This document shows positions 9,171 to 17,214 of a stretch of DNA of 64,000 bases, in pieces; position 1 is the stretch's first letter; every line of letters begins with the position of its first letter. The translations under genes were made by a program, and so were the position numbers. This DNA is from CAYZGU01 sp964478165 (GTDB taxonomy: Bacteria; Poribacteria; WGA-4E; JAJDTR01), in assembly GCA_964478165.1 (NCBI GenBank), contig CAYZGU010000002.1, forward strand, positions 1 to 64,000, written 5' to 3'. The notes below the pieces were generated by a model, which was not told the DNA's origin, did not search any database, and saw only the letters and a list, made by a program, of their open reading frames with translations.

Positions 9171-11093
9171 ATGGAATTCCATCATCAGAAGCAGCCCTCA
9201 AATCGACCGCGTGTCAAAATTCACGTCCTGGTGATTGGGTTAATCCTTGTCTTTTTTAATAGTTACTGGGCATTGATGGGCAGTGAAGTATGGCACTCAA
9301 CGCAGCTCACGATTGCGTCGCTGTTTTTTAATGCGGTTTTTACGCTATTGGTGATAACGGTAATCAACCTTGGCGTAGAAAAGCTCTATCCGCGGATGGC
9401 AATGTCACAGGCAGATGTCCTAACCATTTATACGATGGTGGTGATGCTGTCGACAATCAGTGGACACACGATGATGGGTTATCTGTTGCCAGTGATTGAG
9501 CACGCGTTCTGGTTTGCCACGCCTGAGAACGAATGGCTACAACTTTTTGGCAACCATGTTCCAGGTTGGATTGCGGTCAGAGATCGAGCTGTTTTGCAGG
9601 GTTTCTTCGAGGGGGAATCCTCGCTGTATACCCCAGCGAAGTTACGCGCGTGGATGCCACCGGTACTGATGTGGTCGTGTTTCGTTATTGCGTTATGGCT
9701 GGTGTTACTTGCCTCCGCGGTACTGATTCGCAAACAATGGACGGAAAATGAGCGACTGAGTTACCCCATTGTCCAACTCCCTATCGCAATGACTAGCGAT
9801 TCGAGGGGGTTTTTCACGAATCGATGGATGTGGATGGGGTTCGCAGTTGCCGGAGGCATCGCTCTGGTGAATGGTTTCAGTGTCATTTTTCCGTCAATTC
9901 CCTATTTGAACGTAAAAAATCAGACTATTGCTCAATTCACCAGCAAGCCGTGGGATGTTCTGGGATCGCTCCGCGTCTCCTTTTACCCTTTTATTATCGG
10001 TTTGATGTTTTTCACGCCTTTAGACCTCTCGTTTTCATGTTGGTTCTTCTATATCTTCGCGCAATTACAGCGCATCATCAGCGATGCAGTTGGATTCCAG
10101 CATATATATCCTTATGAGCAGTCGGTTGGAGCGTGGATTGCCTTCGGACTTATTCCAATCTGGATGGGGCGAAGGCACTACCTTCGTATTGCGCGAAAGA
10201 TAGCTAGACAACGATCTGAACTCGATGATTCCAGCGAACCTGTTCGCTACCGCACTGCAGTGACGGCTATTGTAGTTGGATTAGTATTTCTGACGTTCTT
10301 TATGCTGCGTGCCGGGATGTCTTTTTGGGTGATTGTGCTGTTCTTTGCTATCTATTTTCCGATGGTCCTTGGCATAACGCGTTCGCGTGCGGAGATTGGA
10401 CCTCCGGTTCATACACTAGTCTACGTTGATCCCGGACGCACGATGGTCACCGCGTTCGGGACGAATTACCTTGGTCCCCGAAACCTCACGATTCTTACCT
10501 ACCTCTACCCACTTAATCGCTGCTTTCGTGCTAATCCTATGCCTTCCGAATTGGAAGCGTTACGCATCGCAGAAAGGACAGAGGTTGGATACCGGCAGAT
10601 GCTAATTGGGATGATTCTGGCGATTGCGGTGGGGATTTTCGTTACCTTTTGGCTTTACCTGCATGTAATGTATGAACTTGGTGCGACAAACAAAGCGCGG
10701 GGGTGGATCGGTTCAATGGGCTGGGAGTTCTTCAACCGCCTGCAGGATTGGCTGGTCCACCCGCGCAAGCCGAATGTAGCAGAGATGGGTAGCATTGGGG
10801 GCGGATTTGCCTTCACCATTTTTCTCGGTATCATGAAGACTCGATTTCTTTGGTGGCCCTTGCATCCGGGTGGCTATGTGTTGACAACTGGCAGTGGATT
10901 TGGTCGTTCCTGGTTCGCGGTTTTCATCAGTTGGTTGGCCAAAGCGATTATACTGAAAATAGGGGGTGTTCGACTCTATCGAAAATCCGTTCCTTTCTTC
11001 CTCGGACTTCTTCTTGGGGATTATACACTCGGTTGCATCTGGAGTCTGATCGGAATAGTGTTTGAAATTCCCACTTATGGGGTTTGGCATTGA
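9171..11093 (+). CDS. Large multi-pass membrane protein, DUF6785/DUF6784 type
   Basis: 640 residues with many hydrophobic segments of about 20 residues spread over the whole length (for example VLVIGLILVFFNSYWAL near residue 22, AVFTLLVITVINLG, and VGLVFLTFFMLRAGMSFW near residue 370), so an inner-membrane protein with probably ten or more helices. Conserved-looking loops include HAFWFATPENEW, GESSLYTP, RKQWTENERLSYPIVQLP, GTNYLGPRN, LHPGGYVL and FFLGLLLGDY. From memory this is the DUF6785/DUF6784 family, frequent in Poribacteria and planctomycetes; it recalls oligopeptide-type transporters, but a substrate is not known. No clear ribosome binding site precedes the ATG. A broken paralogue lies at 5815-7689. 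Confidence 0.85.
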   Translation: MEFHHQKQPSNRPRVKIHVLVIGLILVFFNSYWALMGSEVWHSTQLTIASLFFNAVFTLLVITVINLGVEKLYPRMAMSQADVLTIYTMVVMLSTISGHTMMGYLLPVIEHAFWFATPENEWLQLFGNHVPGWIAVRDRAVLQGFFEGESSLYTPAKLRAWMPPVLMWSCFVIALWLVLLASAVLIRKQWTENERLSYPIVQLPIAMTSDSRGFFTNRWMWMGFAVAGGIALVNGFSVIFPSIPYLNVKNQTIAQFTSKPWDVLGSLRVSFYPFIIGLMFFTPLDLSFSCWFFYIFAQLQRIISDAVGFQHIYPYEQSVGAWIAFGLIPIWMGRRHYLRIARKIARQRSELDDSSEPVRYRTAVTAIVVGLVFLTFFMLRAGMSFWVIVLFFAIYFPMVLGITRSRAEIGPPVHTLVYVDPGRTMVTAFGTNYLGPRNLTILTYLYPLNRCFRANPMPSELEALRIAERTEVGYRQMLIGMILAIAVGIFVTFWLYLHVMYELGATNKARGWIGSMGWEFFNRLQDWLVHPRKPNVAEMGSIGGGFAFTIFLGIMKTRFLWWPLHPGGYVLTTGSGFGRSWFAVFISWLAKAIILKIGGVRLYRKSVPFFLGLLLGDYTLGCIWSLIGIVFEIPTYGVWH

Positions 11094-12003
11094 TGCATAT
11101 AAATTGTAGTCCTCGCTTCGAAAGGTTTCGGACTGGGATCGCTATGAAATTGAGTCGGCCTACCGTGAGGATGAGTGATAACCGATGGAGGAAATTTTCG
11201 CAAAGGGTGTTCAAGATGTTGTACGGCTGGCGCACGGCGGCGCAGCCGTTTTTAACAATGCGTTGTTTTGGGCCTATTGTGACACCTTGGAACGTTAACT
11301 TCCTGGGGGATTATCGACAGGGCTGCAACGTGATACCCCGAATCGGTGTTCTGCAATGTGTACATCGATGAATCGAGTCCCTTAATTGGCCCGTTATCGT
11401 ACTTTCGTGGAGGCTAAATGATTTAATTGACCAGAAAAACGAACTAGAAGGAAAGTGGAGGGGTTAATGCTACCCGGTTCAGCAGTTATCTTTAACATTA
11501 ACATTGTTCTAAGGCATTGTTTGAGGCACGCGACTTGCCAACCCATCTGCGTTGCTCGTGGAGTGGGCACACTAGCAGAGTACGGGTAACGAAGTTTTAT
11601 CCTGAAGATAGCACCGTTGACAGGCCGATCTCTTCCGAATAAAGAATGAGCTCCCTACTCTGTGGAACGTGTTCATGTGCTCAGCCAGGTGTTTAGATTG
11701 ATTGGCCGTTGTTAAAAACAAAGTACTGTGCTGCGGACCTCCGAATGGGAACTGGTCCCCAGAGTTTTTAAGAATATAGATTTGTGAGAGAATCTTCGCG
11801 GTATTAGGTTGTATTACTACCTATCACAATGATGCTCCATGAAACAGCACCTTGTGATACGGAGTAGTCCTGTTTTTGGTTATGTTTTTGAAGGAGTCGA
11901 ATTGGTGATTTTTCTCTGTATGAATCCCACAGTCAGTTGGTGGGATACCAATTTCTCAGATAACTATTATAGCTTAATGAGAATTTGAAAGGATACTGTT
12001 GGC
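11094..12003. other. Gap with one short suspicious frame
   Basis: Positions 11185-11298 (plus) encode a 37-residue frame (MEEIFAKGVQDVVRLAHGG...) that reads like a fragment of a real protein, with in-frame stops just before it and no recognised family. ATCCCAC/GTGGGAT (about 11924-11946) forms a small hairpin before the next gene. Otherwise nothing is recognised. Confidence 0.35.
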
Positions 12004-12801
12004 ATGTCCAAAGCGGTCTTGCGCGTCCTGACCGAGGAGCAACTGACGCAATTTAAATTGAACGGCTTCCTTGTGATTGAGGATGTTCTATCTGGAGACG
12101 AGGTGGAAGCTCTTGCTACGCGTGGCGACTTAATCGCGGCTGGTAAGGCAAAACACATTCCAGAGACGAGTATCCAGTTCGAAGAAGCTTTTCGCGATGG
12201 AAAGAAGTCGATCGAAAATCAGGTGTTATCAGTTCGCAAGCTATATAATTTGGCGAACTATGATGATGTGATGTGGCGCCATGTGTGTAATCCTAAGATT
12301 GTTGACATCGTGTCGGACCTGTTGAGCTCCGATGATATCAAGATGTACGGAGATCAATTATTGATGAAAGCACCCGGTGGGGTTGGTACGGCACTGGCTT
12401 GGCACCAGGACTCGGCCTCGTGGCGTGACATTTTTCCGATGGATTTGATCAGCGCATGGACGGCTATTGACCACGCCACAGAAGAGAACGGGTGTTTAAA
12501 TTTCGTCCCTGGAACGCACCGCTGGGGAATGATGCGGGGTAATCGGATAGAGCGGTTAACGGAAGACTTAGGCGGAGACAAGTGGCCAATCATCCCAGTG
12601 CGATTGCGTCCTGGTAGCATTAGCTTCCACCACAGTCTGATACTGCACATGAGCAGCGCCAACAAATCGAAAAGGCGTCGTCGTGGCTACACTATCCACT
12701 ATATGCGTGCCACCTCGTGGCGGGATGAATCGGTGGCGGATGCACCAAAAATGCCTCCGTTCAAACTAGTACGAGGTCGGTCGTTCTCCGGACGCGTGTA
12801 A
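12004..12801 (+). CDS. PhyH-family Fe(II)/2-oxoglutarate dioxygenase
   Basis: 265 residues, usual size for bacterial phytanoyl-CoA dioxygenase-like proteins. The metal site is canonical: WHQDSASW near residue 133 supplies His and Asp, and SLILHMSSANKSKRRRRGY supplies the distal His followed by the Arg for 2-oxoglutarate. Between them lie the typical segments WTAIDHATEENGCL and VPGTHRW. AAAGGA lies about ten bases before the ATG. Cytoplasmic, no signal peptide. It is followed 111 bases later by a second, more divergent PhyH gene on the same strand, possibly in one transcript. The substrate cannot be predicted; hydroxylation of a small metabolite or of a lipid-derived acid is the family norm. 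Confidence 0.9.
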   Translation: MSKAVLRVLTEEQLTQFKLNGFLVIEDVLSGDEVEALATRGDLIAAGKAKHIPETSIQFEEAFRDGKKSIENQVLSVRKLYNLANYDDVMWRHVCNPKIVDIVSDLLSSDDIKMYGDQLLMKAPGGVGTALAWHQDSASWRDIFPMDLISAWTAIDHATEENGCLNFVPGTHRWGMMRGNRIERLTEDLGGDKWPIIPVRLRPGSISFHHSLILHMSSANKSKRRRRGYTIHYMRATSWRDESVADAPKMPPFKLVRGRSFSGRV

Positions 12802-12912
12802 TATTTCGTTCCGAGCTATCATAAAATGTTTGTGTGCGTCCAACGTACAAGATTCACCGCAGCTTGCTTTGTACCCTTGGTGACTCACTATTTTAATTTT
12901 TGGAGGTATTCC

Positions 12913-13662
12913 ATGAACGATGAAGAACGTTATCTCTTTGATTTGTGGGGTTATTTGGTGGTGAAAGACGTTTTGGGAGAAGCGGAAATCACCGAGTTAA
13001 ATAACTTGATAGGTGAACGGTCGCAGTCCGAACTACATAAAGAGGACATTGACAGTCAGAGATTCGGCGGATTCTTGGAGCTGGAAAACGATGCATTTCG
13101 GAACTTATTGAATCACCCTCGGGTCATGCCGTATCTGAAGGAACTGATTGGTGATAAGTTTCGTCTAGATCACGCGTACGGAATTGTGATGGACAAAGGG
13201 AATCTAGGGCTGAACCTGCACGGGGGTGGCACACCATATGATCCATGTCAGTATTATGTTTGCCGGAATGGACAGATGTACAATGGACTCACAGTTGTCT
13301 CCTGGGCGTTAACTGACATGCTACCCGGTCAAGGTGGATTTTGCTGCATTCCAGGAAGCCACAAAAGCAATTTCATCTGTCCACCGCAATTCAAGCCGGT
13401 GACTGACCATTCGGAGTGCATGGTCGGAGTACATCAACAGGCGGGCGATGTCGCAATCTTCACTGAGGCACTTACGCATGGCACGCTACCATGGGAGGCG
13501 GAACACCCTCGGATTTCAATTTTGGTTAAATACTGTCCCGGTCATGCCTCCTGGTCGCGGAAACAGTATTCAGATTCTATGCGTAAGCAGATGAACTCAG
13601 AGAATCAGCGTCGCTTGCTAGAACCCGCTTATGTTCATCACCGGGAACCAGTTTTGGAGTGA
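12913..13662 (+). CDS. PhyH-like protein with HGG in place of HxD
   Basis: 249 residues from the ATG at 12913, which has TTTGGAGG seven bases upstream; the frame is open from 12826 but that start lacks a ribosome binding site. The jelly-roll landmarks are present: WALTDMLPGQGGFCCIPGSH, then QQAGDVAIFTEALTHG with the distal His, and HPRISILVKY with the 2-oxoglutarate Arg. At the proximal metal site, however, the sequence is LHGGGTPYDP (His103-Gly-Gly), so the carboxylate ligand expected two residues after His is absent. In Fe/2OG halogenases the same position is Ala or Gly (HxA/HxG). I recall similar LHGG segments in other PhyH-annotated planctomycete-type proteins, so it may mark a subfamily. 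Asp109 could be a substitute ligand. Confidence 0.8.
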   Translation: MNDEERYLFDLWGYLVVKDVLGEAEITELNNLIGERSQSELHKEDIDSQRFGGFLELENDAFRNLLNHPRVMPYLKELIGDKFRLDHAYGIVMDKGNLGLNLHGGGTPYDPCQYYVCRNGQMYNGLTVVSWALTDMLPGQGGFCCIPGSHKSNFICPPQFKPVTDHSECMVGVHQQAGDVAIFTEALTHGTLPWEAEHPRISILVKYCPGHASWSRKQYSDSMRKQMNSENQRRLLEPAYVHHREPVLE

Positions 13663-13848
13663 AATAGCGGTCTAAATGAATACACACCTGGTGCTCCACC
13701 ATGTTCCTTGTACGTTAACAGATGGCATGAAAGCGCAGATTGTAATGTCTAGAGACACTAGTCGGGATGCCTATCAATGTGTAGTACATGATGCGATTTC
13801 GTGCTCCCAAACGCTGTCATGGTCTGGATTCTGGCGAACGCAACGGCC

Positions 13849-13877
13849 TTGACTTAATCTGCTCTGTATAATATAAT
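13849..13877 (+). promoter_or_regulatory. Sigma-70-like promoter
   Basis: TTGACT and TATAAT are separated by 17 bases. The site points toward the selenoprotein gene, whose start is about 250 bases downstream, so it would leave a long leader. No gene was recognised elsewhere in 13663-14125. Confidence 0.4.
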
Positions 13878-14125
13878 CCGAAGATACTTTAAGTGCGAGG
13901 ATCTGGAGGAAGCCTTCTCGGTGCATCGTAGGTCCGAATCTATAAAACCGCGTTGGTTTGTGACTGTGCACTCTCGGGTAGATGTCTGCGCTGAAAGCGC
14001 AATTCTTTCGGAATTCTCTTGTGCGTGTGTTTTTGCCGGTATTCTTCTAGAGGTTAACAGTCATGATCGCAGCCGACGTCATATCGAAGTAAAACGCAGA
14101 AACACTGGTAAAGGAGAGACCCATT

Positions 14126-14461
14126 ATGCGCATCGATTGGTTTTACAAGCGAGTTGGCTGAACGTCATGTAAAAAGGCCCAAGAGTTTCTTGGCGACGCC
14201 AACGTGATTCAGTTCGCTAACGCGAAAAATGAAAGATTAAATGGCAGAGGTCTTGAAGATTTGTTGGATTTAGTTGACTTCGTTCGAATCGCGAAGGGAA
14301 AGAAGATTGTGGATTATGAACTGAATGCTAACAACCGAAAAGAGGTTGTGATGCATGTGACCGGGCGTAGCGGTACTCTCCGTGCACCTACTCTGCGGAT
14401 GGGACGAACGTTAATCGTCGGATTTAACGAAGGACTATATCACCAATTTAACGCAGATTGA
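14126..14461 (+). CDS. ArsC-family thioredoxin-fold selenoprotein (in-frame UGA)
   Basis: Read with UGA as selenocysteine, this is a 111-residue protein starting MRIDWFYKRVG-U-TSCKKA. The UGA at 14159-14161 (residue 12) falls exactly where ArsC/Spx/glutaredoxin-like proteins have the first Cys of a CxxC redox motif (GCTSCKKAQ), giving UxxC with Cys15. The frame stays coherent afterwards: a helix rich in Leu/Asp, then GTLRAPTLRMGRTLIVGFNE, the cis-Pro strand of the fold (APT), to a TGA stop at 14459-14461. AAGGAG at 14111-14116 stands nine bases before the ATG, so translation clearly begins upstream of the UGA. A SECIS-like hairpin follows the UGA. From memory NCBI has an 'ArsC family (seleno)protein' with this look. 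A thiol/selenol oxidoreductase role is likely; arsenate as substrate is not implied. A simple nonsense mutation is the alternative. Confidence 0.8.
14159..14211 (+). promoter_or_regulatory. Candidate bacterial SECIS element
   Basis: Right after the UGA, CCAAG-AGTTT-CTTGG (14179-14193) forms a five-pair stem with an apical loop containing G and U, 17 bases past the UGA, as expected for SelB recognition. An outer stem can pair UGAA and CGU (14159-14165) with ACG and UUCA (14202-14211) around a three-base bulge. Base-pairing was judged by eye only. Confidence 0.55.
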
Positions 14462-14852
14462 CACAGGATAAGGGTTTTAATGTGAGTTTCGACATGATCA
14501 GGTCGTTTCGGTATGGCGGTGGCGTGCGTGAGGTTCTCGGGTTCCTCTTGCTTTTGGAACTGCTAGTGTGAGTACTTTTTCGAAGGACTCGGGGAGCTAT
14601 TGATTTCAAATCATTTGGCATTATTCTTACCAGTGGAGAAACAGATTCCAAAGGTGTTATGGCGTACCTGTTGGCCCAGGGATTGTTTTGGTTATATTGT
14701 AGTCTTGGCCTTTTCATGTCTTTATTACGTCTAAGCTGAATGGTTCTGAGCAATACAATGGCGCACGGTTTATAATGCGATATGTAGTTCGGAGAATCCA
14801 AACGACGTGACTTGGATTGGTTCTTGTCATGCGCTCATCTTTAGGAGAAAAA
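14462..14852. other. Gap without a recognised gene
   Basis: About 390 bases between the selenoprotein and the LamG gene. Nothing recognisable beyond the LamG ribosome binding site (AGGAG at 14843-14847). Confidence 0.5.
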
Positions 14853-15704
14853 ATGGCTGCGCTAACCGTCGTACGCAGAATTGGCAAAGAGGTGGGTATT
14901 AGCCGCCGTGTAATCAGCACTTTAGTCCCAATCGCGTTGCTAAGCTTTCAACTTATAGCATGTTGTGTTTGGAGTCCGACGGTGGCTGAGGCACAGTTTG
15001 TTTCCGACGGGCTTGTGGGCCGTTGGACGTTTGATGCAATTATTGATGGCAAGGTCAAAGATGTTGTTGGTGGAAATCATGGAACACTTATAGGCAAACC
15101 GAGGCTGGTTGAAGGACGAATATGGTCAGCTATGTATTTCACGGGTGTCGACCGCGTTGAGATCGCCAGTGTCGCAGAGCTAGTCCTTAACACCTTTACC
15201 GTTGACGCTTGGATCAAAGCGGATGACGCCCCTCACAATAAGAAAATTAGTCGGGTGTTGGCAAAAGGCGTGGCTGGCGCAAATTATGCCTTGACCTGGC
15301 ACCATGAAGCTTGGAATAAGTTGAGCCAAAGTGTCTCGGCACGGACAAGTGGGGGATGGCTTATCTCGTCCAGCGCCCGCAGGGACTCCTTGCTTGGTGA
15401 AGAATGGTACAATTTTGTGGGTAGCTACGATGGTAGAGAACTGAAGATATTTGTGGACGCTGAGCTTCGTGATTCAAAAGCCTGGATCGGTACTCCCTTA
15501 GTCGATCAGGGTGGCCTCGCTATAGGGGCAATGGTTGGTGGAACACAGGGGTTCGAGGGTGTGATAGATGAGGTTAAGATCTACAACAGAGCTCTGACTG
15601 GCAATGAGATTACGGATAATTTTGAAATGGCGAAGGCAATGGCCGTCGAATATTCGATGTTGAAGCTCACACTCACCTGGGGTCAGGTGAAGTCTGCTAA
15701 ATAG
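14853..15704 (+). CDS. Secreted LamG/concanavalin-A-like lectin domain protein
   Basis: 283 residues from the ATG that has TTAGGAGAAAAA upstream (a longer frame begins at 14817 without a ribosome binding site). The N-terminus has a basic stretch and a hydrophobic segment (VPIALLSFQLIACCVW, about residues 29-44) ending in a probable cleavage region AEAQF, so it is exported. From about residue 55 the sequence follows a LamG/Laminin_G_3 domain: GRWTFDAIIDGKVKDVVGG, NHGTLIGKP, AMYFTGVDRVEIA, FTVDAWIKADD, then GFEGVIDEVKIYNRALTGNEI, which is the classic end of the fold. Such domains bind glycans or protein ligands outside the cell. The C-terminal 25 residues are unassigned. It stands alone, convergent with the next gene. 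Confidence 0.85.
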   Translation: MAALTVVRRIGKEVGISRRVISTLVPIALLSFQLIACCVWSPTVAEAQFVSDGLVGRWTFDAIIDGKVKDVVGGNHGTLIGKPRLVEGRIWSAMYFTGVDRVEIASVAELVLNTFTVDAWIKADDAPHNKKISRVLAKGVAGANYALTWHHEAWNKLSQSVSARTSGGWLISSSARRDSLLGEEWYNFVGSYDGRELKIFVDAELRDSKAWIGTPLVDQGGLAIGAMVGGTQGFEGVIDEVKIYNRALTGNEITDNFEMAKAMAVEYSMLKLTLTWGQVKSAK

Positions 15705-15863
15705 GTGTTTTTCAGTGATACGACGGGACTTCTAGCACATTTCTTGACCGATTAAAGAGCCAGCTGTGCGAGTTCCAGCCTACTGCCGAAAAGTTTTTAC
15801 ACATTACCCCCCCAGCATTCGTTCGGTACGATTGTCTACCCAATTTCAGACACAAGCTAACTT

Positions 15864-16697
15864 TCATGCTGGTTTCGAACCAACCACATCTCTGGCCAAA
15901 TGAGGGAAAATCTGGTCGTGTAGTTTCATTGGTTGACGAAGGTGTGTCATTCGATTCTCATCGGCTGTATCGATCATGGTTGCGTGAAACATCCCTGCCC
16001 CCGTTTTGTATTTGTAATAACCTGGTGCATGTTTTCTCAGATAACGATTTATCATTTCCAAGTCTTCTGGTGTTTTCGCCTGACGCGTGCAGTTCATGGT
16101 AAACATCCTCCGTCGGGGTCCGCCGCCAAACGATGCATGATATAAATCGTGATTAAAGATCGCAATATCACCAGGATTCGTCTCTACGGCAACACTGCCA
16201 GGAAACTCCGAAGGTGGGATACCAAAAAGCTCAAGGGAATTGTTGACATCTATATTTTGTTTTCGAACAAAATGATCTGGTCGATGGCTTCCAGGGATAA
16301 AGCGAAGTGCTCCTGTCTCTCGAGTGAGCGAATCTAGGTAGAAAGCTGTCTTAGTTGCGAAAAGTTGACCCCAATCGCCGTCCGGATGCCATTTAGTGTC
16401 TCCGGAATAGTAGTTGCCATCCCCGCTACAGTAATTGAAATCTTCGCCCAGAACACCTCCAATAAGATCTTGTATGGCAGGGTGATCAACGAGAGCACAC
16501 ATTTCCGGGTGGTGTTCAATTGGACCTAGAAACATCGTACGGGTTGAGCCGTTATGATCCTCACCGCCTCCACGGTTTTGAATCGACCATTCAAATCCCC
16601 TAATGATTTTATTCGTTTCATCTTCTGAGAAGAATTGTGGTATTACTAGATAACCGAAAGTTTCGAAAAAATTTAGCTGTTCTTGAGACAGTGCCAT
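15864..16697 (-). CDS. PhyH-family Fe(II)/2-oxoglutarate dioxygenase
   Basis: 277 residues. WHPDGDW near residue 102 gives the His-x-Asp metal motif, HDLYHASFGGGPRRRM the distal His and the 2OG-binding Arg, and RETGALRFIPGSHRP the typical connecting segment. It shares with the protein at 35737-36576 the signature GEDFNY-SGDGN-Y-GDT-WH-DG and the same N-terminal FF-TFGYL start, so the two are close paralogues of one PhyH subgroup. AAGGAGGG precedes the ATG by nine bases. The substrate is unknown. Upstream on this strand is a 500-base gap and then the helicase-nuclease. Confidence 0.9.
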   Translation of the reverse strand: MALSQEQLNFFETFGYLVIPQFFSEDETNKIIRGFEWSIQNRGGGEDHNGSTRTMFLGPIEHHPEMCALVDHPAIQDLIGGVLGEDFNYCSGDGNYYSGDTKWHPDGDWGQLFATKTAFYLDSLTRETGALRFIPGSHRPDHFVRKQNIDVNNSLELFGIPPSEFPGSVAVETNPGDIAIFNHDLYHASFGGGPRRRMFTMNCTRQAKTPEDLEMINRYLRKHAPGYYKYKTGAGMFHATMIDTADENRMTHLRQPMKLHDQIFPHLARDVVGSKPA

Positions 16698-17214
16698 GTG
16701 TGTTCCCTCCTTGAAAAATTAGTGATGCCAATGTTTGTGAATCTTGCTTCATCGTCGTTGCGTGCCTCATATGATGTCCAGTGGTCTGCGTTTAGAACGC
16801 GTTGCTTGTTTGTCGCATCCTAGAATACTAACTCATAATCATTGAATTTGAAAATGCAAACTGGCCTTTCTCAAGAATTTGGTAATGCTTAGAAGTCGTT
16901 TGTACGAGATTAGCCAAGTTCTGGGAATCATCCTCTACGGATACGGGCAGAAGCTGTTGGTGAAAGAACTAAAATTTGAAGGGAGTCTCTTTTCAGCTTG
17001 AACTTTCGCGTGTTTACTACGGAATTCTCTTCAGGAAGTTATTGGTATTCCTCGAAAATGGAGGTAATGGAAGTTGACAACCAGTTTCATGTTAGGGCTG
17101 TGTGTGCCACTTTTTCAACTGGTTTAATCCCATGCCTATCCGACACTTCTCGATATTAGGCGAAATCGCGAGAATATTGTAACCCCGACAATTGACTTCG
17201 GATATGTCGAAATT
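16698..17214. other. Gap without a recognised gene
   Basis: About 520 bases between the PhyH gene and the helicase-nuclease stop codon. No recognisable frame or strong terminator. Confidence 0.5.
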
